The notes: generated by a model not told the origin, from the sequence alone. A stretch of 41,617 nucleotides of DNA from Candidatus Delongbacteria bacterium (GCA_016937995.1 JAFGVM010000053.1:1-41617), one strand, 5' to 3'. Shown: positions 15,186 to 24,092, numbered from the stretch's first letter. Numbers and translations: made by a program.

Positions 15186-15215
15186 AGAGGGGACAACTGT
15201 TAGGTGTCCCCTACA
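15186..15215. repeat. Dispersed palindrome, copy 3
   Basis: AGGGGACA (15188-15195) pairs with TGTCCCCT (15205-15212), followed by ACA. It lies between asnS and the epimerase gene on the minus strand. Confidence 0.65.
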
Positions 15216-15225
15216 AAATAATCCG

Positions 15226-16617
15226 TTAAAATTCTGCATTTTTTGGTGTTCTCGGGAAAGGGATCACGTCCCTAATGTTCTCAACACCTGTCATATACAT
15301 GACAGTTCTTTCGAATCCAAGACCGAATCCGCAATGCTTGTTCGTTCCGAATCTTCTCAGGTCTAAATACCACCAATACTCTTCTTTCTCAAGCCCCATA
15401 TCTTCTATCCTTTTTAAAAGAAGGTCGTATCTTTCCTCTCTCTGACTACCACCGATGATCTCACCAACACCCGGAACAAGAAGGTCCATAGCCGCAACTG
15501 TCTTGTTATCGTCGTTCATTCTCATGTAGAAAGCTTTGATATCCTTTGGATAATCAGTTACAAAGATAGGTTTACTGTATACTTCTTCAGTAAGATATCT
15601 TTCATGCTCTGTCTGAAGGTCTTTACCCCATTCAGGTTTGAATTCAAACTTTTTATCAGCTTTTTCGAGATGCTCGATAGCTTCAGTATATGTAATTCTT
15701 TCAAATTTTGAATCTCTGAGATTTGTTAATCTGTCCATAAGGGTCTTATCTACCCACTGGTTGAAAAAAGCCATCTCCTCAGGAGCATTTTCAAGCAGGT
15801 AGGAAATAATATATTTCATAAGATCTTCTGCCAGGTCCATATCATCGTTCAGATCAGAAAATGCCATTTCAGGTTCGACCATCCAGAATTCAGATGCATG
15901 AGTTTGAGTATAAGATTTCTCTGCTCTGAAAGTAGGGCCGAAAGTATATACATTTCTCAATGCTGCACAGAAGTTCTCAACTGCAAGCTGACCACTTACT
16001 GTTAGGTTCGTAGATTTACCGAAAAAATCTTTAGAATAATCAACTTCACCTTTATCAGTTCTAGGTAATTTTTCAGGGTCCAAAGTAGAAACTCTGAACA
16101 TCTCACCGGCTCCCTCAGCATCACTTGAAGTAATGATCGGAGTATGCACATAAACAAATCCGCTTTCGTTAAAAAATTTATGAATAGCATAAGCGATAAG
16201 GCTTCTGACCCTGAAAACAGCTGAAAATAAGTTTGTTCTAGGTCTTAAATGAGCAATTGTTCTTAAATATTCATTACCGTGTCTTTTTTTCTGAAGAGGA
16301 AAGTCAGGTTCACATAAGCCTGCAATTTCAATATTTGTCGCATGGATCTCGAACGGTTGTTTGTCTCCGGGAGATTCAACAAGTTTTCCATTGATTATAA
16401 GAGAAGATCCGATAGATATCTTGGCCAGTTCATTGAAATTATTCAAATTTTCATCAAAGACTATCTGTATATTTTTAAAGAAAGTTCCATCGTTAAGTTC
16501 AATGAAACCAAATGTTTTAGACGTTCGGGACGTTCTTACCCATCCGGAGATAAGGATATCGGAATCGATCAAGTCCTTACCTTCACGCCAGATCTTTTTG
16601 ATCGAAGTAGTTTTCAT
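15226..16617 (-). CDS. asnS: Asparaginyl-tRNA synthetase
   Basis: A 463-aa class IIb synthetase charging tRNA-Asn. Residues about 15-105 form the N-terminal OB-fold anticodon-binding domain ([22 protein letters not shown]). The class II core follows: motif 1 around '[19 protein letters not shown]', motif 2 '[25 protein letters not shown]' and motif 3 '[29 protein letters not shown]' at the C-terminus. Length equals that of typical bacterial AsnRS (about 460), and the '[16 protein letters not shown]' segment is AsnRS-typical and separates it from AspRS. No strong ribosome binding site was noted, but the start is at the beginning of the OB-fold homology. Confidence 0.96.
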   Translation of the reverse strand: MKTTSIKKIWREGKDLIDSDILISGWVRTSRTSKTFGFIELNDGTFFKNIQIVFDENLNNFNELAKISIGSSLIINGKLVESPGDKQPFEIHATNIEIAGLCEPDFPLQKKRHGNEYLRTIAHLRPRTNLFSAVFRVRSLIAYAIHKFFNESGFVYVHTPIITSSDAEGAGEMFRVSTLDPEKLPRTDKGEVDYSKDFFGKSTNLTVSGQLAVENFCAALRNVYTFGPTFRAEKSYTQTHASEFWMVEPEMAFSDLNDDMDLAEDLMKYIISYLLENAPEEMAFFNQWVDKTLMDRLTNLRDSKFERITYTEAIEHLEKADKKFEFKPEWGKDLQTEHERYLTEEVYSKPIFVTDYPKDIKAFYMRMNDDNKTVAAMDLLVPGVGEIIGGSQREERYDLLLKRIEDMGLEKEEYWWYLDLRRFGTNKHCGFGLGFERTVMYMTGVENIRDVIPFPRTPKNAEF

Positions 16618-16649
16618 ACTTCCTCCCCTTTATGTTTTCATGTTAAAAA

Positions 16650-16675
16650 AAAAGTGTCCGTCCGGACACTTTTTT
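16650..16675. terminator. Intrinsic terminator between the small Cys-rich gene and asnS
   Basis: AGTGTCCG (16653-16660) pairs with CGGACACT (16663-16670) with flanking A and T runs on both sides, so it can act on either strand. On the minus strand it ends the transcript of the 16676-16861 gene immediately after its stop. Confidence 0.85.
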
Positions 16676-16861
16676 CTATTTTAGATACGAATCAAGTGTT
16701 TTGCTTGGACATTTGCAAACTTTGACCACATTATCATTAAATTTGTAATGCTTTTTGTCACCAATGAAAGGTTTGATGATCTTAATATGCTGGATCTGCT
16801 CGCCACACACAGAGCAAATACCTCTTGTTGCTTTCAAACCGTAGACTTGTTTCTTAGCCAT
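16676..16861 (-). CDS. Small Cys-rich (zinc-ribbon-like) protein
   Basis: Family not recognised. The 61-aa basic protein has a CSVC knuckle at residues 16-19 and CKC at 49-51, separated by about 30 residues with His25 and His38, so a zinc-ribbon fold is plausible. There is no signal peptide. A ribosome binding site (AAGGAGCC on the minus strand) precedes the ATG. It sits 21 bases downstream of the lipoprotein gene and is followed by a strong terminator, so the two form one short unit. The good initiation signal and terminator support a real gene in spite of its size. Confidence 0.65.
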   Translation of the reverse strand: MAKKQVYGLKATRGICSVCGEQIQHIKIIKPFIGDKKHYKFNDNVVKVCKCPSKTLDSYLK

Positions 16862-16882
16862 GATAGGCTCCTTTTATCTTAA

Positions 16883-17338
16883 TTAATAAATTGTAAATTC
16901 TTTTTCAGCAAGTTTTAGACTGTCCTGATATAACCTAACCAAGTAGGTTCCGTTACCCCAGTTTTGACTGATACCGGCTGAATACTCAAGATGCTTTTTT
17001 CCAACAGGAAGACTTAATGTTTTTTCTTCGGAACTCAAAAGTAAACTTTTACCGTCGTACCATTGTTCTTTAAGCAACAGGGTAGAATTCTTCATAGTTC
17101 TATTTTCAACAAGGAGCTCGTACCAGATATAATCCACAGCATTCTTATTGAATTTTGTGTTATATACACGGTACTGATTTTCAACTCCCTTTGAGTCGGC
17201 TGTGTAAAATCTCAATGAAACCAGACCGACCTTTTCTCTCAGACCATTTCCATCTTCTTTGGTGCCCACTGCTGAGGACACACAACCAAGTAACAGAAGA
17301 AACATGGCCAGGGATGTAATTACAGTCCTAAATTTCAT
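16883..17338 (-). CDS. Small lipoprotein of unknown function
   Basis: A 151-aa protein with a lipoprotein signal (MFLLLLGC, lipidation cysteine at 19). The mature domain is beta-rich: 'YIWYELLVENRT', 'LLKEQWYDG', then 'NGTYLVRLYQDSLKLAEKEFTIY' at the end. This resembles a single Ig-like/YcfL-like envelope domain, but I cannot name the family with confidence. It is divergent from the aldehyde oxidoreductase gene across a 217-bp intergenic region and probably co-transcribed with the small Cys-rich gene downstream. No promoter of the TTGAC-N17-TAnnTT type was found for it. Confidence 0.7.
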   Translation of the reverse strand: MKFRTVITSLAMFLLLLGCVSSAVGTKEDGNGLREKVGLVSLRFYTADSKGVENQYRVYNTKFNKNAVDYIWYELLVENRTMKNSTLLLKEQWYDGKSLLLSSEEKTLSLPVGKKHLEYSAGISQNWGNGTYLVRLYQDSLKLAEKEFTIY

Positions 17339-17462
17339 AATTTACACCTACCTCGTCAAATAAGGCTTCAAATATAATAAAAGAGAAATAAAAAAACAAG
17401 TGAAATAAGAAATTTATTAGCGTTTATGTGGAAATAACGTCCTTTTTTTTTATAATATTATC

Positions 17463-17491
17463 TTGACTCACATAGACTTGTTACTTATCTT
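17463..17491 (+). promoter_or_regulatory. Promoter of the aldehyde oxidoreductase cluster
   Basis: TTGACT at 17463-17468, a 17-nt spacer and TATCTT at 17486-17491. The ATG is at 17556 with GGGAG (17543-17547) upstream, giving a leader of about 57 nt. The same -10 hexamer occurs at 25860-25865. Confidence 0.6.
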
Positions 17492-17555
17492 TTTTTGCTG
17501 GGTTACGTATACAATTTAAAGATTAATTATTAGTATAAACACGGGAGTAAAAAAG

Positions 17556-19715
17556 ATGAACGTAGCGGAAATGAAAGCCAAACATATCCTGCTTAAAGAG
17601 TTCGATTTCAAGGTGAAAGAACTTTATAGAGGGTATTCTGACAAAACATTATACATCAATCTGGATGATAATACGATCAAAGAAAAAGAAGTTCCCCAGT
17701 CAATGAAAGAGAAATTCATTGGTGGAAAAGGATACGGACTTAAAATGTTATGGGATGCCACAAAACCGGAAACAAAATGGGATGATCCTGAAAATGAGAT
17801 CGTTATTTCTCCGGGCCCTATTGCAGGGATTACTCAATATGCAGGTGCAGGAAAATCACTTGTAGTTGCAATTTCTCCGATGACAGATATAGTTATAGAC
17901 AGTAACGTAGGTGGATATTTTGGACCATTCTTAAAATTTGCCGGATTTGATGCACTTGAACTTCAGGGAAAGGCAAAAAATGACGTAATTATCGTAATAG
18001 ACGGAACTAAGGGTAAGATAACTATCGAAGAAGCTCCTGCTGAAGCAATGGACAGCCATATTCTGGCAGAGCAGCTTACTGAAATGTATTCCGATTCTGA
18101 TGCTCCAAGAGATATGAAGAACATCTCAGTTATTTCAGCAGGAATGGCAGCAGAGCATACAATGATCGGTATGTTGAACTTCAGCTGGTATGATATAAAA
18201 AGAAAGAACGTTCGTCTTAAGCAGGCCGGTAGAGGTGGTATCGGAACTATCTTGAGAAATAAAAAGATCAAAGCAGTAGTTGTTAAGGCAGCAGGAGTTA
18301 CAGCCGATCCAAATCATGTTGCTGATATGGAACCGATAAAAGAAAGAGGTGCCAGATTTGCAAAAGAGATGAAAGAACTTGATCCTCACCAGTGTAGAAT
18401 GAAGCAGGAAGGTACTGCTCACCTTGTAAATATCATGAATGATTATAATCTGCTTCCAACAAACAACTTCCAGTACGGTTCTCATAAAGACGCCGACAAT
18501 CTTCATTCCAGAGTTTGGAATTCTTATTTCACCCAAGGTATGAATGACGGATGTTGGATCGGTTGTACAATGAACTGTGCAAAAGCTGTCGATAATTTCG
18601 AATTAAAATCAGGACCTTACAAAGGTGATAAAGTTATCGTTGACGGACCTGAATATGAAACTGCAGCAGGAGTTGGTTCTAATATGGGTATTTTTGATCC
18701 TGAGACTGTTATCGAATTAAATTTCTACTGTGACACTTACGGAATCGATACAATTTCCTTCGGTACAATGACGGCATTTGCAATGGAATGTTTTGAAAAA
18801 GGTCTTATTACAACAGCTCATACTGGAGGAATGGACTTAAGTTTCGGTAATATTGAATCATCTTTAGAATTAATTCACCAAATGGCAAGAGGTGAGGGAT
18901 TTGGTAAGATCGTAGGTCTTGGTGTAAGAGGAATGAAAAAATATTTTGCAGAGAATTTCGGTGCTGATCCTAAGTTCATGCAGGATATTGGTATGGAAAA
19001 TAAAGGCCTTGAATATTCGCAGTATGTGTCTAAAGAATCATTGGCACAGCAGGGTGGATATGCGATGACAAACAAAGGTCCTCAGCATGATGAAGCATGG
19101 TTGATATTTATGGACATGGTAAACAATCATATCCCTACTTTTGAAGATAAAGCTGAAGCACTTCATTATTTTCCAATGTTCAGAACATGGTTCGGACTAA
19201 TGGGTCTGTGTAAGCTTCCATGGAACGATGTTGAGCCTGAAAATAATGCTCAAACAGATGAACCTGCAAAAGTACCTGAGCACGTAGATAACTATATAAC
19301 TATCTACAATGCCGTGACAGGTCAGAACATTGATAAACATGAAATGATACGTCAGTCCGAGAGAGTGTATAACTATCAGAGAACTTTCAATATCAGAAGA
19401 GGTTACGGCTTGAGAAAGCATGATGCTCAACCTTACAGAGCAGCAGGACCTGTAACAGTTCCTGAATATGAATCTCTTGCAGAACAATATGACAAGCAGA
19501 TGAAAGAAAATATCGGTATCGACCCTGAAGGAAAAACCACTGAGGAAAAAATTGCTATCACAAGAAGATACAGAGAAGATCGATATGAGCAGCTTTTAGA
19601 TGCTGTATACAAGAGAAGAGGCTGGACAGATAATGGAGTACCTACTTTGGCACATATGAAAGATCTTGGTATGGATCTTCCAGAAGTCGTTGAAGTGTTA
19701 AGTAAGCACCAGTAA
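17556..19715 (+). CDS. aor: Tungsten-dependent aldehyde:ferredoxin oxidoreductase family enzyme
   Basis: A 719-aa AOR-family protein, cytoplasmic, expected to bind tungsto-bis-pterin and one [4Fe-4S] cluster and to oxidise aldehydes or reduce acids with ferredoxin. The N-terminal pterin-binding domain shows GGKGYGLKMLWD, SPGPIAG, then 'SNVGGYFGPFLKFAGFDALELQGKA' and 'AGRGGIGTILRNKKIKAVVV', all hallmark motifs. Cluster ligands are Cys333, Cys337 and Cys341 (C-x3-C-x3-C) and probably Cys552 (MGLCKLPW). The first spacing differs from the C-x2-C-x3-C of archaeal AOR, and the protein is about 100 residues longer, pointing to a distinct subfamily. It leads a cluster with a MoaD-like carrier and a ThiF-like E1, which fits pterin-cofactor supply. 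The physiological substrate cannot be read from the sequence. Confidence 0.92.
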   Translation: MNVAEMKAKHILLKEFDFKVKELYRGYSDKTLYINLDDNTIKEKEVPQSMKEKFIGGKGYGLKMLWDATKPETKWDDPENEIVISPGPIAGITQYAGAGKSLVVAISPMTDIVIDSNVGGYFGPFLKFAGFDALELQGKAKNDVIIVIDGTKGKITIEEAPAEAMDSHILAEQLTEMYSDSDAPRDMKNISVISAGMAAEHTMIGMLNFSWYDIKRKNVRLKQAGRGGIGTILRNKKIKAVVVKAAGVTADPNHVADMEPIKERGARFAKEMKELDPHQCRMKQEGTAHLVNIMNDYNLLPTNNFQYGSHKDADNLHSRVWNSYFTQGMNDGCWIGCTMNCAKAVDNFELKSGPYKGDKVIVDGPEYETAAGVGSNMGIFDPETVIELNFYCDTYGIDTISFGTMTAFAMECFEKGLITTAHTGGMDLSFGNIESSLELIHQMARGEGFGKIVGLGVRGMKKYFAENFGADPKFMQDIGMENKGLEYSQYVSKESLAQQGGYAMTNKGPQHDEAWLIFMDMVNNHIPTFEDKAEALHYFPMFRTWFGLMGLCKLPWNDVEPENNAQTDEPAKVPEHVDNYITIYNAVTGQNIDKHEMIRQSERVYNYQRTFNIRRGYGLRKHDAQPYRAAGPVTVPEYESLAEQYDKQMKENIGIDPEGKTTEEKIAITRRYREDRYEQLLDAVYKRRGWTDNGVPTLAHMKDLGMDLPEVVEVLSKHQ

Positions 19716-19725
19716 ATATTAATGA

Positions 19726-19750
19726 GGCAGGTATGAAATTCATACCTGCC
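19726..19750 (+). repeat. Perfect intergenic hairpin between aor and the MoaD-like gene
   Basis: A 25-nt perfect inverted repeat whose 11-nt arms (GGCAGGTATGA and TCATACCTGCC) enclose AAT. No T run follows, so it is not a standard terminator. It lies 11 bases after the aor stop and 21 bases before the next ATG. It could stabilise the aor message or set the ratio of aor to downstream products. Confidence 0.75.
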
Positions 19751-19770
19751 GATAAATTTAGTAAAATAAA

Positions 19771-19974
19771 ATGAGTAAAATTACCGTTAATGATAATGTT
19801 GTCGAGTGGAACGACGGCCTGACGATCACAGAATTATTGAAGATCATGAAGTACACGTTTCCGATGTTGATCGTTAAAGTGAATGGTGAGTTAATTAGAA
19901 AAGATCAGTATGGAACTTACCTAGTACCTGAAAATTCAGATGTGAAGGTGGTCCATTTGATGAGTGGAGGTTAG
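19771..19974 (+). CDS. MoaD/ThiS-like sulfur carrier protein
   Basis: A 67-aa beta-grasp protein ending in the diagnostic Gly-Gly (HLMSGG), whose C-terminus is adenylated and thiocarboxylated by a ThiF/MoeB-type enzyme. The fold signature is 'MSKITVNDNVVEWNDGLTITELL' and the 'LIVKVNGELI' strand. Its place directly after aor and close to a ThiF-like gene points to sulfur transfer for the pterin dithiolene of the tungsten cofactor; a role in thiamine synthesis is the alternative. No clear ribosome binding site precedes the ATG. The next gene begins immediately after its stop (TAGATG). Confidence 0.88.
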   Translation: MSKITVNDNVVEWNDGLTITELLKIMKYTFPMLIVKVNGELIRKDQYGTYLVPENSDVKVVHLMSGG

Positions 19975-20256
19975 ATGTTCAAAACAAACGAATATTTTGA
20001 AGGTAAAGTGAAATCGATAGCTTTTGATACCCCTGAAGGTCCTGCCACAATTGGTGTTATGGCTCAGGGAGATTATGAATTCGGTACAAGTTCTAAAGAG
20101 TTCATGACAGTTGTAAGTGGTAAGTTGGTTGTTCTTTTACCGGATGAAGACCAATGGAAAGAATATGGTCCGAACGATACATTCATCGTTGAAGCGAACG
20201 TAAAATTCAAAGTAAAGGTAGAATCAAATACTTCGTATATCTGCCTGTACAGGTAG
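19975..20256 (+). CDS. ppnP: Pyrimidine/purine nucleoside phosphorylase PpnP
   Basis: A 93-aa single-domain cupin of the PpnP (YaiE, DUF1255) family, which phosphorolyses several nucleosides to base and ribose 1-phosphate. Recognisable family strands are '[13 protein letters not shown]', '[28 protein letters not shown]', '[19 protein letters not shown]' and the C-terminal 'SYICLYR'. Length is normal. The ATG abuts the stop of the MoaD-like gene, with GGAGG inside that gene's end as ribosome binding site, so translation is coupled. Its place between a carrier protein and its presumed E1 is unexpected for a nucleoside-salvage enzyme. Confidence 0.9.
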   Translation: MFKTNEYFEGKVKSIAFDTPEGPATIGVMAQGDYEFGTSSKEFMTVVSGKLVVLLPDEDQWKEYGPNDTFIVEANVKFKVKVESNTSYICLYR

Positions 20257-20261
20257 GATCT

Positions 20262-20855
20262 ATGAACGAAATTTACACAAGGAATGTCCCAGGAATGACA
20301 GAAGTTCTGTCAAAAGCCTCTGTTGGAATTGCTGGTTGCGGAGGGTTGGGATCAAATGCTGCGGTATCCTTAGTCAGAGCAGGTGTCAAAGATCTAGTGA
20401 TTGCCGATTTTGATGTTGTCGAGAAATCAAATCTGAACAGGCAATATTACTTCCTGAAAGATATTGGTAAAAAGAAGGTAGAAGTTCTCTCTGATAGGCT
20501 GAAAGAGATAAATTCTGAGTGTAAAATAAAAGTATTTGACAAAAAATTGGAAAGAAGTGATATTTCCGGGGTCTTTGGTGATGTAGATATACTGATAGAG
20601 GCATTTGACAAAGCAGAATCAAAGCAGTGGTTAATAGAAGAATGGTCATCAAAATTCCCCTCAAGACCGATAGTAAGCGGAAACGGTATAGGGGGATTAG
20701 GTAAAAATGAGAAACTGTCAGTAAAAAAAATTGGTTCTCTTTATTTTTGCGGAGATGGTGAATCTTCAGAGGAAGAAGGTTTATGTTCAGCGAAAGTTTC
20801 TATAGTGGCGAATATGCAGGCCAGTCTTGTAATAGAACTTTTAATGGATAAGTAG
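20262..20855 (+). CDS. ThiF/MoeB-family adenylyltransferase (E1-like)
   Basis: A 197-aa ThiF-type enzyme, expected to adenylate the C-terminal Gly of the MoaD-like protein. The nucleotide-binding motif is 'VGIAGCGGLGSNAAVSLVRAGV' (about 22-43), followed by DFDVVEKSNLNRQYYF, where the Asp and the conserved Asn-Leu-Asn-Arg are hallmark residues. It is short, like ThiF of the 200-aa 'ThiF family protein' class, and lacks the rhodanese domain and the two CxxC zinc knuckles of long MoeB proteins. It is the last gene of the aor cluster, 5 bases after ppnP. ThiF proper remains possible, but no thiamine genes are nearby. Confidence 0.88.
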   Translation: MNEIYTRNVPGMTEVLSKASVGIAGCGGLGSNAAVSLVRAGVKDLVIADFDVVEKSNLNRQYYFLKDIGKKKVEVLSDRLKEINSECKIKVFDKKLERSDISGVFGDVDILIEAFDKAESKQWLIEEWSSKFPSRPIVSGNGIGGLGKNEKLSVKKIGSLYFCGDGESSEEEGLCSAKVSIVANMQASLVIELLMDK

Positions 20856-20898
20856 GGTTGAAAACTTGTGTAACAAAAGGAATTATGAAAGGAGATAT

Positions 20899-21969
20899 AT
20901 GAAAAATCAAAATATAATAATATTATCGTTAATGATCCTTATTAGCTCTTTCCTTTATGGAGAAGGTAATACTGACAATAAATGTGATGAATTGAAAAAA
21001 GAGTACCAGGCTAAGCTTGATCAGTTCAACGAAGTAAAAAATAAAATGTCAAAGCCTGACATTTCAAAGACCCAGTATGATGAACTCTACGGGGATTATA
21101 CTGAGATTTGGGAAGATGCAAGCCAGATCAAGAAGAAGATCCAGGAATGTGAGCAGAGTGCCAAGTCCAAGCATCTGGCTCTATTTAATGAAGGTATAGC
21201 ATTTAAAAAAGCAAAAGATTACCAGTCGGCTTATGATAAATTTATTGAAGTCACAAAAATCAAATCTGATTTTCAGCAGGTTAATTATCAAATTGCTGAT
21301 GTGTTGATTTCATTAGGAAGAAATGGAGATTTGGATAAGTGGATCAATCTTGTTATAGATGCTGAGGAAAAAGGTAAGTTGCTCTATAGAAGAGCTGCTT
21401 CTTTAAAAAATTCAAATCCTGCAGGTGCAGTAAAATATTATTTGGAGATGGCAAATTATTATAAACCTGAAAAAGCATATTATCTTGCGGGAATTATAAG
21501 TATGGACAAGCTTTATAATAAGGATAAAGCATTATCATATTTTAAGAAAGCATTGAAAAGTACACCAGAAGATCCAAAACTTTATGATGCAATAGGTGCC
21601 ACACTAATGGATATGAAACCTCCAAAAGGAAAAACAAAGAACGATCTTCTTGCAGAGGCAATAACATATTTTGAGAAAGGGATAAAATATAAAGAAGGAT
21701 ATAAATCTATTGATCTTCTTTACGTAAGAACTGCTCAGGCATATAATCTTCTTGATAAAAGTACGAGTGCTCTTAAATATGCTGATCTTGCACTGAAAGT
21801 TACTAAAAGTAAAAATTTAGCTTCGGCTAATCTAGAAAAAGGTATTGCTTTATGTAAATTGGACAGGTGTAGTGAAGCGAAGAATTTTCTTGTAAGAGCA
21901 GAAAAGGATATGTCCACAAAAACTCAGGCAGGTTTTTGGTTGGAAAAAGTAAACGAGGCATGTAAATAA
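20899..21969 (+). CDS. Exported TPR-repeat protein
   Basis: A 356-aa protein with a signal peptide (about 1-22, ending LYGEG), a helical segment (about 30-75) and TPR repeats along the rest (for instance 'FNEGIAFKKAKDYQSAYDKF', 'KALSYFKKALKSTPEDPKLYDAIGA' and 'LEKGIALCKLDRCSEAKNF'). TPR arrays bind protein partners; no catalytic motif is visible. I chose the ATG at 20899 since AAAGGAG lies four bases upstream; an in-frame start 33 bases earlier would put residues ahead of the signal peptide. The gene sits 43 bases after the ThiF-like gene and may be read through from it, and it ends at a strong terminator. Confidence 0.8.
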   Translation: MKNQNIIILSLMILISSFLYGEGNTDNKCDELKKEYQAKLDQFNEVKNKMSKPDISKTQYDELYGDYTEIWEDASQIKKKIQECEQSAKSKHLALFNEGIAFKKAKDYQSAYDKFIEVTKIKSDFQQVNYQIADVLISLGRNGDLDKWINLVIDAEEKGKLLYRRAASLKNSNPAGAVKYYLEMANYYKPEKAYYLAGIISMDKLYNKDKALSYFKKALKSTPEDPKLYDAIGATLMDMKPPKGKTKNDLLAEAITYFEKGIKYKEGYKSIDLLYVRTAQAYNLLDKSTSALKYADLALKVTKSKNLASANLEKGIALCKLDRCSEAKNFLVRAEKDMSTKTQAGFWLEKVNEACK

Positions 21970-21989
21970 ATTTCTTGTAAAATTAAGTA

Positions 21990-22024
21990 GAAAAGGTAAG
22001 ATGTGATGTCTTACCTTTTTTTAT
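21990..22024. terminator. Bidirectional intrinsic terminator
   Basis: AAAAGGTAAGA (21991-22001) pairs with TCTTACCTTTT (22009-22019), then a T run. It separates the convergent TPR and MATE genes. Confidence 0.88.
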
Positions 22025-22025
22025 T

Positions 22026-23471
22026 TTAGAAATTATGTATTGTTCCCTTTTCCCACTTGCCTCTCTTGTATAGAAGATATGCAAAGAAGAGTGTAATAAA
22101 GTTACTTATTATCATTGACCACCAAAGAGCTTCCCATGGATGTTCTTTCAAAGGAAAAGCTAACAGATCCAATATTCTTCCGATTAGACCCTTGTTTAGG
22201 AATGAATTCTCAAGAAAGATACCTGATAGCAGATATACTAAAGGTATTCTGAATATCCATAAACGGGCCGTATTAAACGTCATTACATATTTTGTATATC
22301 CTGCTCCGTTAAATGTTCCCATAAATACATGAATTATGCTGAATGAGAAAGATGCAACACTTAATATCTTGAACATTCTGATGCCTTTGGAAATAACTTC
22401 AGGGTCGTTGACAAAGAACTGGATAAAATATCCTCCGAAGATGAATATTAGTATATTGATCGGCGCTAAAAATGCAAAGATAGCAATGAATGTTGTTTTA
22501 ATACTTTTTTTAGCCCGTTCTATCTTCTTTGCTCCAAGGCATTGTCCTACCACTGAAGCAAGTGCCTGACTTAGACCCATTGCCGGCATCATGAAAAGAC
22601 TTGTAACTCTATTCCCGATAGTATGAGCTGACATTATGACCGTGTCATATGAATTAACAAATCCCTGCAGGAAAACGAAACCGAAACTTGTCATCGACAT
22701 ACCTATTGAGGATGGAAGACTGACTTTGATTATCTTTATCATAATTTCTTTATCAGGAATGATCTCATTGAATTTTGGAACGATCATGTGTAATTTTTTA
22801 AAAATGAAAACTATTCCGATCGCTGCAGCAATAAATCTCGAGAATAATGTTGCAATTGCAGCCCCTCTTATTCCCATCGAGGGTATAAAACCTATCCCGA
22901 AAATCAAGATCGGGTCCAGCATAATATTGATACTTACCGCGATAAGTTGTATTTTCATAGGTGATACTGTATCTCCAAATCCGTGTGAGAAACTCTGATA
23001 GAGCATACCAATGAACATGAATATCATTCCCGGCATTATATAGGAAAGATAGATCACAGCATCATTCATGATATGATCGGGAGTGTTTATAAGATTTAAT
23101 ATCTCATCTATCAGAAAAAAGCTGCTGAATAAAAAAACGATTGTGAACGCAAGTAACAGTATAATGTACTGAGCGAATATTTTTTTGATCTCATTAATTT
23201 TTCCTGCACCTTTGTATTGTGAACTTAAAGATGTCCCTGCAATGGAAAATCCAATTCCAAATGATGAAATAAAAAATACAAGCGGGAAAGACATTCCAAC
23301 AACTGCAACCGCATTCCTTCCGCCTTCCAGTTTCCCAAGCCAGAAAGTATCAGTCAGGTTATAGAAGGTCTGCATCAGATTCGCTAGCATGATAGGAATA
23401 GAAAGTGTTATAAGATTTTTCCAAATACTTCCTGTAGTCAGATCGGTATGTTTCATTTCAGATCTTTTCAT
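22026..23471 (-). CDS. MATE family multidrug/toxin efflux transporter
   Basis: A 481-aa inner-membrane protein with about 12 predicted helices in two MatE halves. Typical MATE motifs are 'IWKNLITLSIPIMLANLMQTFYNLTDTFWLG' at the start of half one and the matching 'SLPSSIGMSMTSFGFVFLQGFVN' at the start of half two, along with 'AHTIGNRVTSLFMMPAMGLSQALASVVGQCLGAKK'. It would export cationic compounds using Na+ or H+. Length is normal. Its start overlaps the stop of the NUDIX gene by four bases (ATGA), so the two are translationally coupled and read from one promoter at 23922-23950. The substrate is unknown. Confidence 0.93.
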   Translation of the reverse strand: MKRSEMKHTDLTTGSIWKNLITLSIPIMLANLMQTFYNLTDTFWLGKLEGGRNAVAVVGMSFPLVFFISSFGIGFSIAGTSLSSQYKGAGKINEIKKIFAQYIILLLAFTIVFLFSSFFLIDEILNLINTPDHIMNDAVIYLSYIMPGMIFMFIGMLYQSFSHGFGDTVSPMKIQLIAVSINIMLDPILIFGIGFIPSMGIRGAAIATLFSRFIAAAIGIVFIFKKLHMIVPKFNEIIPDKEIMIKIIKVSLPSSIGMSMTSFGFVFLQGFVNSYDTVIMSAHTIGNRVTSLFMMPAMGLSQALASVVGQCLGAKKIERAKKSIKTTFIAIFAFLAPINILIFIFGGYFIQFFVNDPEVISKGIRMFKILSVASFSFSIIHVFMGTFNGAGYTKYVMTFNTARLWIFRIPLVYLLSGIFLENSFLNKGLIGRILDLLAFPLKEHPWEALWWSMIISNFITLFFAYLLYKRGKWEKGTIHNF

Positions 23472-23899
23472 TTTATGTTCGTCAAAAATTTTGTGGTAGA
23501 ATTATTTTTACTGTAAATAATATCTAAAACGGAAGATGGTTGCAAATTTATATCTTCCAATTTATCAATTTCACTCCAGAAAAATTCAAGATGATCCTCA
23601 TTTGAGATTACAATTTGGGAATAATTTAAAAGTTTTACATTGAAATAAAGTCCGATCTCATGACACAGGTCCCCATTATCGTCTGGAAAGGAATTCTCTA
23701 TACAACCAAGAAATTCATTTACTTCACAATCCATCCCGATCTCCTCATTGATCTCTCTGATCAAAGCCACAGGTACAGATTCAAAATGCTCTATATGACC
23801 TCCCGGTAGAAAAGTATTATTCTTTCCCCTTCTTTTAACCACCAAAATTTTATTATCATTGATTATTACTGCTCTTACTATATTTTCGATCATGGTCAT
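23468..23899 (-). CDS. NUDIX hydrolase
   Basis: A 143-aa NUDIX protein. The NUDIX box runs from Gly in LPGGHIEHFE to the end of REINEEIGM, and matches the G-x5-E-x7-RE-U-x-EE-x-G-U consensus at every position, so the metal-dependent hydrolase site is intact. The family cleaves nucleoside diphosphates linked to other groups; the substrate cannot be predicted. Translation may begin at 23899 (MTMIEN) or at 23893. It is the first gene of a two-gene unit with the MATE transporter, downstream of a good promoter. Confidence 0.9.
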   Translation of the reverse strand: MTMIENIVRAVIINDNKILVVKRRGKNNTFLPGGHIEHFESVPVALIREINEEIGMDCEVNEFLGCIENSFPDDNGDLCHEIGLYFNVKLLNYSQIVISNEDHLEFFWSEIDKLEDINLQPSSVLDIIYSKNNSTTKFLTNIK

Positions 23900-23921
23900 A
23901 TTCTCTTAATTTTGTACAAAG

Positions 23922-23950
23922 AAGGTAATTCCCTTTGATATTATTGTCAA
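23922..23950 (-). promoter_or_regulatory. Promoter of the NUDIX-MATE operon
   Basis: On the minus strand: TTGACA (23950-23945), a 17-nt spacer and TACCTT (23927-23922). The start codon at 23899 is 23 bases downstream, giving a short leader. Confidence 0.65.
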
Positions 23951-24092
23951 ACTTTAATATTGGAAAGAAATTATTATAACTGAAGATTTTTTTATGATAA
24001 GATACATTTGTTTTTGATCCTTAGTGATCGTATATTATATAAAGTTAGATGTTTGATAAATTTGGGAATTAACTAAAATATAAAGATGTATA

